From Tropicimonas isoalkanivorans (GTDB lineage Bacteria; Pseudomonadota; Alphaproteobacteria; Rhodobacterales; Rhodobacteraceae): a DNA stretch of 64,000 nt. Where the stretch lies: contig NZ_FOLG01000005.1 in assembly GCF_900112335.1 (NCBI RefSeq), positions 1 through 64,000 of the forward strand, in the 5' to 3' direction. The stretch's first letter is position 1. Each line of letters opens with the position of its first letter. The notes under the pieces were generated by a model that had not been told where the DNA came from, made no database searches, and worked only from the letters and a program-made list of their open reading frames with translations. Positions 8,021 to 15,615 of this stretch are shown piece by piece. The position numbers were made by a program, and so were the translations under genes.

Positions 8021-8315
8021 GGTGCGACAAGCGGTGACTGCGCTGCTCAACCACTACCCGTCCCGTCCGCTCTCGGAGGAGGCGGCGGCTGCGGTGCTCG
8101 AGGACTGGATCACGGATTTACGGACTTGCCCGGCGGACGTCATCCTGGCGGCATGCCAGCAATGGCGCCGGGAACCCAACACCTTTGCGCCGACACCGGG
8201 TCACATCATCGAGCGGGCGGAGCCGATCATGCGCGTGCGCCAGGTCTATCTACGGATGGCGCGCGACGCGCTGGGCGTCGAGGCGGCGCATGTGCCCGAA
8301 CGCAAAGCCGGCTGA
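7800..8315 (+). CDS. Hypothetical phage protein, possibly replication-associated
   Basis: 171 residues with a GGGAG ribosome site before ATG 7800. Helical throughout. Residues 85-150 (RPLSEEAAAAVLEDWITDL, CPADVILAACQQWRREP, PTPGHII) resemble proteins found next to replication initiators in temperate phages of alphaproteobacteria, whose role is unproven. It overlaps the preceding gene over 221 bases; codon choice and motif content favour this frame in the overlap. Downstream, 11 bases separate it from the next gene. Confidence 0.65.
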   Translation: MKMKENQFDANDPPTVANPLPRSGNAPGMRLLREWMRKTLNERVRDPIPVAERADMMAIERALSASLSAATTSEVRQAVTALLNHYPSRPLSEEAAAAVLEDWITDLRTCPADVILAACQQWRREPNTFAPTPGHIIERAEPIMRVRQVYLRMARDALGVEAAHVPERKAG

Positions 8316-8326
8316 AAGGAACGAAC

Positions 8327-8770
8327 ATGGCGAGCAAGAACCTGACACCGACGGAGATCGAGGAGCGCTTCGAAGAGGCCGCGCTGACGCTGAAGCGGAT
8401 GCCGAACCCGCCGGGCAGCGGACCATCGGGCTACGGATCGAGCTGGCCGGCCTACATCCAAGAGGCCCGGCATGCTTACGGCTACCATGAGGCACGGATG
8501 CGCGTTGTGCCCAATGCGGCGGAGATCCAGCGTATGGAAGAGGCGCTCGACTGGTTGCGCCTCATCGACCATCCCGAGCCGGGCCGGGCAGCCGTCGATC
8601 GGCGGATTGTCTGGATGCGGGCGGACGGGCACCGCTGGCGTACTGTCTGTCACACGGTCGGTCTCGGTCGGTCTCAGGCCTGGCGGCGCTGGTCGGCCGC
8701 GCTCATCCAGCTCTCCCGCGCGCTGGGCAAAGACCAGCGTGGCCGGTCAGGACGTAGGAAAAAACTGTAA
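8327..8770 (+). CDS. DUF6362-like HTH protein
   Basis: 147 residues from ATG 8327 (AAAGGA upstream). The first half carries KRMPNPPGSGPSGYGSSWP and an aromatic helix, the second half a helix-turn-helix-like segment (VWMRADGHRWRTVCHTVG, then LGRSQAWRRWSAAL). This matches what I know of the DUF6362 family of phage proteins, probably DNA-binding and involved in late-gene or packaging control. It is the last gene of the early rightward group before the direction switches. Confidence 0.7.
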   Translation: MASKNLTPTEIEERFEEAALTLKRMPNPPGSGPSGYGSSWPAYIQEARHAYGYHEARMRVVPNAAEIQRMEEALDWLRLIDHPEPGRAAVDRRIVWMRADGHRWRTVCHTVGLGRSQAWRRWSAALIQLSRALGKDQRGRSGRRKKL

Positions 8771-8900
8771 CGCTCTGGCAGCGACCTGGTCGTTTTACCC
8801 TCGCTCAATATCGTAGGAAGCGACCAATCAGTCAAAGCCCCCGACGCGGATTGATCGTCATTTGCGCGTTAACGACCCTCTGTCAGTGGCAGCCCGTTTC

Positions 8901-9164
8901 CTACTTCCGTGTGGCCAGAGATACCATCGGGCCTTTCCCGACACCGGCGTAGCGCGCCATGATGTCGAATTTCCCATGGCCCGAGAGCGGAATGCGACCC
9001 CGGCCTGGGAGGTCTGGCAGCTCCGTGGCGTCTTGTCGAAACCCGATCACGATCGGGCCGAACCCGGGCTCAAAGGCTTCGGCAAGTTCAAGGGCAGGTT
9101 CCCTGAATGCCTTGATGGCCTCGAGGACATCCCCTCTCGATGTCGGTCGTCCTTCCTGCGTCAC
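8901..9164 (-). CDS. Doubtful small ORF in the gap after the early genes
   Basis: An 87-codon reverse frame (GRPTSRGDVLEAIKAFREP, then FEPGFGPIVIGFRQD). It reads like a plausible soluble protein, but a competing forward frame spans the same bases and there is no clear ribosome site. The rest of the 8771-9227 gap shows nothing else. No family is recognised. Confidence 0.3.
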   Translation of the reverse strand: MTQEGRPTSRGDVLEAIKAFREPALELAEAFEPGFGPIVIGFRQDATELPDLPGRGRIPLSGHGKFDIMARYAGVGKGPMVSLATRK

Positions 9165-9227
9165 CGCGCTCCCGCGGCACCGTAAAGCAGTTGCGACATT
9201 GCCCGAATTGCCGCATGCGATGGTGCA

Positions 9228-10202
9228 TTATTGGTAGAAACTGACGAACGTGCGTTTGTCGTCACGGGAGAGGTCCTTGATCCTGGTCTCAACGCTGCAG
9301 CGCTCGACACCGGGGCCGGGACGGAAGAATTCCGCCTTAATTGGATAGGTCATGATAGACGAGAGATCCATGTTCTTTGTCGGTTTCACGCGTCCCGATC
9401 TCTTTCCGAGGCCGCTAATGACTCTCCTGGCTACCTCAACCTGCTCTTCCGGCGTCAGGTCAGATCCGAAGGTGTAGTCGCTCTCTTTGATGAATAGCTC
9501 CGGGAGAAACAGGTCCGGGCAATGGGCCCATTGTTCATGGACCATCTCGTGGTAGAAGCCGAGCGCATGGCCAAACTCGTGCCGGACTGCGGCCATGTCG
9601 ACCTTATCTGACCTGCCGCCCACTGAAAGTACCATCGTCGCACGAGGCCTGCCGGTGCTGTAGGCATCCGCGTAGTCCTTCCAGCCAATCGAGGTGTAGT
9701 TTGCGTAGGCCTGGTTGAACGCTATCAGGACGTGATACTGTCCTCCGTCCTGGCACTCATGGAAGGCACCGGCTTCGTTTCGAAAGTTCAGATCGAGCCG
9801 GTTTCCGATTATCCCACCATCGCTGCGCTTGTATGTGGCGGTTTCCCAGACGGCGGCGTATTTTTCTACATCCTCCGCAGTGGCCTTGAACTTCTTCGGT
9901 GCCTGCGAGAAATCGGCCGGCTTGAACAGGGCCCTTTCCTTGTCAAAGACGGTTTCGGAGGGACTCTGGAAGAAACAGACGTTAAGCACAATTGGGGTGC
10001 CCTTCGGGAATTCCTCGAACTTGTTCCATGTATGATCGGGATCGATGGCGCCGCGATCGGCGTCGAAAGCAAATGCGATCTCACCGGACACATCCTCGGT
10101 CGGGCAAAGGCCGGAGAGAATTGTCTGGAAATCACATGCAAGCGCCTCTTGCGCTAGGAGCCCAAGTCCGGCCGACAAGATGAAAGCTGGCAAACGCCGC
10201 AT
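9228..10202 (-). CDS. Secreted astacin-like zinc metalloprotease
   Basis: 324 residues. A signal peptide (MRRLPAFILSAGLGLLAQEALA) is followed by a cysteine-containing mature region. The zinc signature RHEFGHALGFYHEM (HExxHxxGFxHE, about residue 210) and a Met-turn SSIMTYP (about residue 285) are both present, the pair that defines the metzincin/astacin group. GAAGGGG precedes the start. The gene is leftward inside a rightward phage block and sits 16 bases after a second secreted protease, so the two form a small operon of cargo genes. Substrate unknown; export to periplasm or outside is inferred from the signal peptide. Confidence 0.88.
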   Translation of the reverse strand: MRRLPAFILSAGLGLLAQEALACDFQTILSGLCPTEDVSGEIAFAFDADRGAIDPDHTWNKFEEFPKGTPIVLNVCFFQSPSETVFDKERALFKPADFSQAPKKFKATAEDVEKYAAVWETATYKRSDGGIIGNRLDLNFRNEAGAFHECQDGGQYHVLIAFNQAYANYTSIGWKDYADAYSTGRPRATMVLSVGGRSDKVDMAAVRHEFGHALGFYHEMVHEQWAHCPDLFLPELFIKESDYTFGSDLTPEEQVEVARRVISGLGKRSGRVKPTKNMDLSSIMTYPIKAEFFRPGPGVERCSVETRIKDLSRDDKRTFVSFYQ

Positions 10203-10218
10203 GCTATTCCCCTTCTAT

Positions 10219-11250
10219 CTAACGGATGTTTTGTTTGATCCACGCAAAGACATATTCCTGGACATCTTCCTGGAATTCCTGCCACGGCATGTTAATTTGG
10301 ACGACCGTGTAGATTCCACCTTCGCTACAAGGATCTTCGCCCGATACGTTTACGGCCCGCCGGGTCACACCGACCAAACGGTAATCATACGACAGGATCG
10401 GCCCGCCGCTGTCAGCATAGCATGTGTCGACGCGAGGACTGTCATCGCCGGGATCGGCTGGTACAACAAAATCCACACCGAGTGCACAGTCCATTTCATC
10501 AGAGGGAATGCCGGGCAGGCCATTATCCTGGGCTTCCGACGTGCAGGGGAACCCCTGGCCCGCCGGAGCGAACCGTTTCCTTCCTCCTGCGCTGTTGGAC
10601 TCGCTGGCGCCGAACCCGACGATCACGAGGTTATCAAGTCCGCGGAATGAAGGATCATTGGTTGACTGAATAAAGCGTGGGTGCAACTCCTTGTCATTGG
10701 CGAAGAATAGCAATCCCACATCCGGAGAGAGTCTCCGTTCTTCTTCCGGTTTGTCGCAGAAATCATCATAGGCCAGGCGGTCCTCAACGCGAAACCGCCA
10801 GAGGTCGTAGCGACTGTCATGTTCGTCGGAATTCGGAACGCTTGTGCCGGCGATAATTTCAGCGACTTCGTGTTTATCGTTACAGAGGCAATGTGCGGCC
10901 GTCAGGACAGTATTGGATCCGACCAGTGTTCCGCTGCATTCGACGATTTCGGTGCTGTTGATAAGCGCGACCACCGGACGAAACTGGTTCTCGTCTGGAG
11001 TTTCCGACCCGGAATTGTCACTGCTCGATGCATCGCTCGTGTCCGTTTCATCGGTCCGAGTTTCGGTATTGCAGGCGGAAGGATCCTTGAAGATGCAGCC
11101 GGTTGTCGGGTTGGTAAGTTCGCCATGACAAATAACGTCTGGTGCACACAGAAGGACGGAATTCTCCCCACTCCAAGCTCCCTGGGATTGCGCCAGGCAG
11201 GGAAAGAGGAGGATGAGCGCGACGAAGAAATACATGCCTTGCAAATGCAT
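10219..11250 (-). CDS. Secreted trypsin-like serine protease (S1 family)
   Basis: 343 residues with a signal peptide (FFVALILLFPCLAQSQ), a Thr/Ser/Asp-rich linker (about 60-85) and a chymotrypsin-fold domain. The catalytic triad is visible: His in VLTAAHC, Asp in SPDVGLLFF, Ser in DTCYADSGGPI. Several cysteines suggest disulfides. The start may be ATG 11250 or 11235. It is upstream gene of the leftward pair with the astacin-like protease. Such host-unrelated exported enzymes within a phage are moron-type cargo; whether they affect the host, competitors or phage entry is unknown. Confidence 0.87.
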   Translation of the reverse strand: MHLQGMYFFVALILLFPCLAQSQGAWSGENSVLLCAPDVICHGELTNPTTGCIFKDPSACNTETRTDETDTSDASSSDNSGSETPDENQFRPVVALINSTEIVECSGTLVGSNTVLTAAHCLCNDKHEVAEIIAGTSVPNSDEHDSRYDLWRFRVEDRLAYDDFCDKPEEERRLSPDVGLLFFANDKELHPRFIQSTNDPSFRGLDNLVIVGFGASESNSAGGRKRFAPAGQGFPCTSEAQDNGLPGIPSDEMDCALGVDFVVPADPGDDSPRVDTCYADSGGPILSYDYRLVGVTRRAVNVSGEDPCSEGGIYTVVQINMPWQEFQEDVQEYVFAWIKQNIR

Positions 11251-11471
11251 GAGGTTCAGTTCCCACGGCTGGTCCGGGCGATGATCAATTTCCCCATCCT
11301 ACCCGAAAACACGAAATTATCGAACGTTCAAACCGACATTCCCCAAGTGGCCTGCCGTTTAACGTAAATGTTGCGTGCCGAGGCCACCCAGATCAAGCTA
11401 TTTTCGCTCCAAATGGCGCTTGGCCTATCGCCGCCGTGCGGTCTTGGGTGGCCGCATGCCATGCGGCGGGG

Positions 11472-11783
11472 TCATTCTTGGCCTTTTGAGGCGTTTTTCA
11501 GCGCTCTGGGCGGACCTATCGAGCCATGTTCGTTCAGTTTCGGCGGGGTTGTCGACCACGCGCATGTCGATGGCGCTCGCACTCGGCGGATCGCGGCAAG
11601 GATGGCGCGCACCATCGGGCCGGTGACGGCGACCTCGGCCAGTTGGAACGTGATGGTACGGGCATGGCGCACCACGCGGGCGCCGATCTTGATGAGCTTC
11701 AGTTGAAGGTTGGTCAGCGACCAGTCGGCCATCGCATAGAAGCTGTGGGCGTGAAATAGGTAGCACCGCATTATGTTCGACAA
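11472..11783 (-). pseudogene. Transposase C-terminal remnant (IS1380-like)
   Basis: Only the carboxyl end of a DDE transposase is left: HAHSFYAMADWSLTNLQLKL and LIKIGARVVRHARTITFQLA match the closing segment of IS1380-type transposases (IRLKLLKIGA..VR.I). No catalytic core is present and no start codon with a ribosome site is seen. It lies just upstream of the protease pair, so the cargo may have arrived with this element. Confidence 0.5.
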
Positions 11784-12349
11784 CTCCGTCGATGATGTGT
11801 GGCTGTATGGTTGGCGATTGTCCTCTAGCCTCGTGTGTCATAGCCGGTCTTGGTCGCGCCAGCCGTCATTCACGTCCGAGCCCCCGGATTAGCCCGTGCT
11901 TTCGACGGCTCCAAACGGGTCCGATCCGTCGCCCGGGCGGCGCAACGCGCGTCACAAACGGCGCGACAAACCACCGGTTTTGGGGGGATATTAATGGCAT
12001 GATCGGGAGGGAGGCCGATGCGACGCCCCCGGCGCCCGATCCCCTCCCCGTGCTCGGGTCCTTCGCGGCCGGGCTCGCTATGCGGTGGGCGTTTGCCCGG
12101 AAGTTCTCTAGCGACAGGGATTTTATTTGGGTCCGCACCCAGGGTCCGCACTTTGGGTCCGCGGGTCCGCACCATTCGGCATTGCGCCCTGTTCAGCGGC
12201 TGAGATGTCGAGCGAGACCGGGAACTCGGCGCCCGGTCCTGCATCAATACGTGTCGAGAAGGTCTTCGGAGCGCGGCTGTCCTCGTGATTGCCGCGCTCC
12301 GGTGCGTCTGGGGGATGGTCATGAACAACTGGCGGGAAGGAACACCGGC
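11784..12349. other. Non-coding stretch before the ParB-methyltransferase gene
   Basis: No convincing gene. The forward frame of the methyltransferase stays open leftward to 11792, but that extension has shadow-like composition and no ribosome site. The stretch holds four GGGTCCGC repeats and GC-rich sequence that could carry the promoter of the late genes. Confidence 0.5.
12129..12170. repeat. Four direct copies of GGGTCCGC
   Basis: GGGTCCGC occurs at 12129, 12142, 12155 and 12163, that is with spacings of 13, 13 and 8 bases. Possible protein-binding array (for example terminase or regulator) or simple slippage. Confidence 0.5.
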
Positions 12350-13717
12350 TTGCAGATCGAGATGATGGCGACGGAGCGGCTCGTTCCCTATGCACGCAAT
12401 GCCCGCACGCATCCCGAGTGGCAGATCGCCCAGATCTGTGCCTCCATCGCCGAGTTCGGGTTCACGAACCCAATTCTCGCGGCCGGAAATGGCGAGATCA
12501 TCGCCGGTCACGGACGTCTTCTGGCCGCGCAGCGGATGGAACTGTCCGAGGTCCCGGTCATCGTGCTGGACCATCTGTCGGACGCGCAGCGCCGGGCGCT
12601 GATCATCGCCGACAACAAGATCGCGGAAAACGCGGGCTGGGACGAGGATCTGCTGCGCCGCGAACTGGCCGCGCTGCAGAAGGAGTCCTTCGATCTCGAT
12701 CTCATGGGCTTCTCGGATGCCGAACTGGAGGAGCTTCTGGCCGGTGCGCCGATCGAGGACGAGGACGGTGCATCGGTTTTGCCTGGCGATCCCGACTTCC
12801 TGCCGGAACCGCCCCGGACACCGGTCTCGGTGCGGGGCAACATCTGGCTGCTCGGCGATCATCGTCTGATGTGCGGCGACAGCACGAAACGCGGAGATCT
12901 CGAGGCGCTCTGCCCGGACGGGCCGGTCGACGCCTGCTGGACCGATCCGCCCTACAACGTGAACTACGAGGGCACGGCCGGGTCGATCCGGAACGACAAC
13001 ATGGGCGACACGGAGTTCCGGCGGTTCCTGACGGATGCCTTCTGCTGCGCCTTCGCGGTGATGAAGAAGGGCGGGCCGATCTATGTCGCGCATGCGGACA
13101 CCGAAGGGTTCAACTTCCGAGGCGCGTTCCGGGATGCCGGGTTCAAGCTCTCCGGTTGCCTGGTCTGGGTGAAGCCCTCTCTGGTGCTGGGGCGCTCGGA
13201 CTACCAGTGGCGGCACGAGCCGATCCTATACGGGTGGAAGCCGGGCGCGGCGCATAAATGGTTCGGGGGCCGCGCGAAGACCACGGTGTTCGAGGATGGC
13301 CGCGAGCCGCTGCGCCTCATGGCCGATGGCACCGTGCATGTCGATATCGGCGATCAGGTGGTCACCATCGCGGGCGAGAACCTGACGATGGAGACCCATG
13401 ACGGTTCGGTCCTGCGCTTCGACAAGCCGGCGCGGAATGGCGAGCATCCGACCATGAAGCCGGTCCGGCTGATTTCCGACATGCTCGGCAACAGCACGTC
13501 GCGCGGGCACCGGGTGCTCGATCCCTTCGGCGGATCCGGCTCCACGCTCATCGCCTGTCAGGAATTGGGACGGCGGGCGCGGCTGATGGAACTCGACGAG
13601 AAGTTCTGCGACGTAATCGTCAACCGCTGGCAGCAGTTCACCGGCGGCGAGGCCATTCTCGAGGGTGACGGCCGCAACTTCGAGGACATCGCATTCTCGC
13701 GCGCGAGGGCGGCATGA
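12350..13717 (+). CDS. ParB-domain / DNA methyltransferase fusion protein
   Basis: About 455 residues. The N-terminal 110 are a ParB-like nuclease/CTPase-fold domain (RLVPYARNARTHPEWQIAQI, FTNPIL, EIIAGHGRLLAAQRM). The rest is an N6-adenine/N4-cytosine methyltransferase: motif IV DPPY in CWTDPPYNVNYEGTAG, motif I in LDPFGGSGSTLIACQELGR. The catalytic motif precedes the AdoMet motif, the beta-class order. A TTG start at 12350 with GGAAGG nine bases upstream fits better than the longer frame. Phage methylases of this type protect against host restriction or regulate packaging. Stop overlaps the next start. Confidence 0.88.
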   Translation: MQIEMMATERLVPYARNARTHPEWQIAQICASIAEFGFTNPILAAGNGEIIAGHGRLLAAQRMELSEVPVIVLDHLSDAQRRALIIADNKIAENAGWDEDLLRRELAALQKESFDLDLMGFSDAELEELLAGAPIEDEDGASVLPGDPDFLPEPPRTPVSVRGNIWLLGDHRLMCGDSTKRGDLEALCPDGPVDACWTDPPYNVNYEGTAGSIRNDNMGDTEFRRFLTDAFCCAFAVMKKGGPIYVAHADTEGFNFRGAFRDAGFKLSGCLVWVKPSLVLGRSDYQWRHEPILYGWKPGAAHKWFGGRAKTTVFEDGREPLRLMADGTVHVDIGDQVVTIAGENLTMETHDGSVLRFDKPARNGEHPTMKPVRLISDMLGNSTSRGHRVLDPFGGSGSTLIACQELGRRARLMELDEKFCDVIVNRWQQFTGGEAILEGDGRNFEDIAFSRARAA

Positions 13718-14286
13718 TGGTGTCTTGCCTGCTCGGATCGATCCTGGTGCCGGATATAGCCCATCCCCGGCCGGCGGATGTGGATCCGCGCTTTCTGATC
13801 CTCCGCCTTGCGGAGATGCGCCGCTTCTCGGGCAATCCGGCCGCGCTGACCGTGGCGGAGCACCAGACCTTCTGTGCCCTGCTGGCCGATGACATGGGGA
13901 TGTCCGAGCCGGCGGTGGAATGGGCCGGCCATCACGATGACCACGAGTTCGCGACGGGCGATCTGGTCTCGCCACTGCAGCGCGCCATCGGCGCCGAGCA
14001 ATTGCCGGCGGTCCAGCAGCGCTGGGATGTCGCCATCGCCCGGCGGCTCGGACTTCGGGAACCGACCGAGAGCGTGCGCGCCGAGGTGGCAGAAGTCGAC
14101 CGGATCGCGCTCGGTGTGGAGTGGATGATCTGCCTCGGACGGAAACTCGACGAGCTTGGGATCGCGGTCGACGGCGGGCCACTCGGCCGGGCGTCCCGGA
14201 TCCTTGTCGAGGCGGTGCTGACCGATGATCGCTGGGAGGAAATCGGGGAGGGTCGCGAATTCCTGAAGATGGGGGTTGCGGGATGA
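13714..14286 (+). CDS. HD-domain phosphohydrolase-like phage protein
   Basis: 190 residues. The central motif AGHHDDHEFATGDLVSPLQR follows the HHDDHE...GD pattern of YfbR/YedJ-like HD hydrolases that act on nucleotides. The upstream His (VAEHQTFCALLADDMG) and downstream Asp (VAEVDRIALGVEW) positions of an HD metal site are present. Likely a nucleotidase or phosphohydrolase of phage nucleotide metabolism. Substrate is not predictable. It overlaps its neighbours at both ends. Confidence 0.7.
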   Translation: MMVSCLLGSILVPDIAHPRPADVDPRFLILRLAEMRRFSGNPAALTVAEHQTFCALLADDMGMSEPAVEWAGHHDDHEFATGDLVSPLQRAIGAEQLPAVQQRWDVAIARRLGLREPTESVRAEVAEVDRIALGVEWMICLGRKLDELGIAVDGGPLGRASRILVEAVLTDDRWEEIGEGREFLKMGVAG

Positions 14287-15014
14287 AACAGTCTCGCCCG
14301 CGCGCCCTGCGCTATGCCACCGGCCGGATCCGCCGGGTTGTGCATCGCACCGGCACCGCCGCGCAAGTGATCGGGCCACTCTCCCCCGGCGTGCGGGTGA
14401 CCGGGCTGACGGCTGGCCAGTTCTCGGCCGTCGATGCCATGGAGCATATGGTGGACGAGCTGGGCCCGGCCGCTGTCCGCGTCTCGACCTGGACCACGGG
14501 TGTCTATGATGTGGAACGGACGCGGGCCATCCGGGTGCAGGGCCGGATCACCGATATCCGGATGTTGCTGGACCGGGGCACTTTCGAGAAATCGCCCAAA
14601 TATGCCGGGCCGCTCATCGAGATGCTGGGGGTGGATGCGTTCCGTTGCCTGTCGGTGCATGCGAAGATCATCATCGTGACCGGCGAACGCGGCGCGGCGG
14701 TGATGCGGTCCTCGATGAACCTGAACAAGAACCTGCGGACCGAGCAGTTCGATATCGATTGCGAGGCGCCTGATGGCGAGGTGGTCGGGTTGTATTCCGG
14801 CTGGTTCGATGCGCTCTGGGACGAATCCGGGCGCAGCCAGGACAACCGGGCGATCATCAGGGCGGTCTATGACCGCTATCTCGAGAACCCGGCCGAGGAA
14901 AACGCGAGGCCGCGGCGCAGGAATCCCGCGGCCGGCGGGAAGGACGCTCAGGCGCCGCGGATCGAGGATGCCTCCTTCTCGGTGGATGAACTGATGCGCT
15001 TCATCGGGGACTGA
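14283..15014 (+). CDS. Phospholipase-D-like nuclease domain protein
   Basis: 243 residues. The motif CLSVHAKIIIVTGERGAAVM, then RSSMNLNKNLRTEQFDI, corresponds to the HxK...GS.N...NxE.. half-site of PLD-superfamily nucleases (one HKD motif, so a dimer would be needed). An upstream segment lists beta strands (RVSTWTTGVYD). It is regularly found just before terminase genes in related phages; role is not established. The C-terminal 45 residues are Arg/Ala rich. Confidence 0.68.
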   Translation: MKQSRPRALRYATGRIRRVVHRTGTAAQVIGPLSPGVRVTGLTAGQFSAVDAMEHMVDELGPAAVRVSTWTTGVYDVERTRAIRVQGRITDIRMLLDRGTFEKSPKYAGPLIEMLGVDAFRCLSVHAKIIIVTGERGAAVMRSSMNLNKNLRTEQFDIDCEAPDGEVVGLYSGWFDALWDESGRSQDNRAIIRAVYDRYLENPAEENARPRRRNPAAGGKDAQAPRIEDASFSVDELMRFIGD

Positions 15015-15015
15015 G

Positions 15016-15615
15016 GTGGGACTGTCGCGCCGCGCATATGCCGCGCATCGCAAGGAGCGCGGGCTTCCGGGCGGTTCGGAGAAGGCGGTGCGCAATGCCA
15101 TTGCCTCTGGCCGGATCGAGGTGGGTCCGGACGGCAGCATCGATCCCGATCGCGCCGATGCGCAATGGGCCATGCAGACGGACCCGGCAAAGCAGCGCGC
15201 CGAGGTCGCTCCAACCGGAGAGCCGGAGCCTGCAGCGAAGAAGCCCGTGCCGCAGGCGGCGATCGACGCGGTTCAGGATACGCTGCGGGATGCGGGCGAA
15301 GCTGCACCGGAGGGCGATGGCGGTCAGGTGTCCTACATCCGGGCACGGATGGCGAACGAGGTTCTGAAGGCGCAGACAGCAAAGGTCCGGCTGCAGAAGA
15401 TGAAAGGCGAGCTGGTCGACCGGGTGCGTGCCACGACCATGGTGTTCGATCTGGCGCGGCGCGAGCGGGATGCCTGGATCAACTGGCCGCCGCGTGTCTC
15501 CGCCAACATGGCGGCGGAGCTGGATGTTGAGGCGCATCTGATGGAGCAGGTGCTGGATCGTCATATTCGCGAGCATCTGGCCGAGCTTGCGGAGATACGG
15601 ATTGAGCTCCGGTGA
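15016..15615 (+). CDS. Terminase small subunit
   Basis: 199 residues from GTG 15016. N-terminal MGLSRRAYAAHRKERGLPGG with a second helix (EKAVRNAIASGRIEV) is the DNA-binding unit of Nu1-type small terminases. A long Ala/Pro/Glu linker (55-110) is followed by a helical C-terminal half (YIRARMANEVLKAQTAKVRL, VDRVRATTMVFDLARRERDA), the oligomerisation and large-subunit-binding part. It recognises phage DNA for packaging and hands it to the GpA-type large subunit, whose start lies within its last 14 bases. Confidence 0.85.
   Translation: MGLSRRAYAAHRKERGLPGGSEKAVRNAIASGRIEVGPDGSIDPDRADAQWAMQTDPAKQRAEVAPTGEPEPAAKKPVPQAAIDAVQDTLRDAGEAAPEGDGGQVSYIRARMANEVLKAQTAKVRLQKMKGELVDRVRATTMVFDLARRERDAWINWPPRVSANMAAELDVEAHLMEQVLDRHIREHLAELAEIRIELR

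Noticed and set aside
11368-11841. Forward ORFs opposite the transposase remnant
   Set aside because: They mirror the reverse-strand remnant; the recognisable transposase end is on the reverse strand.
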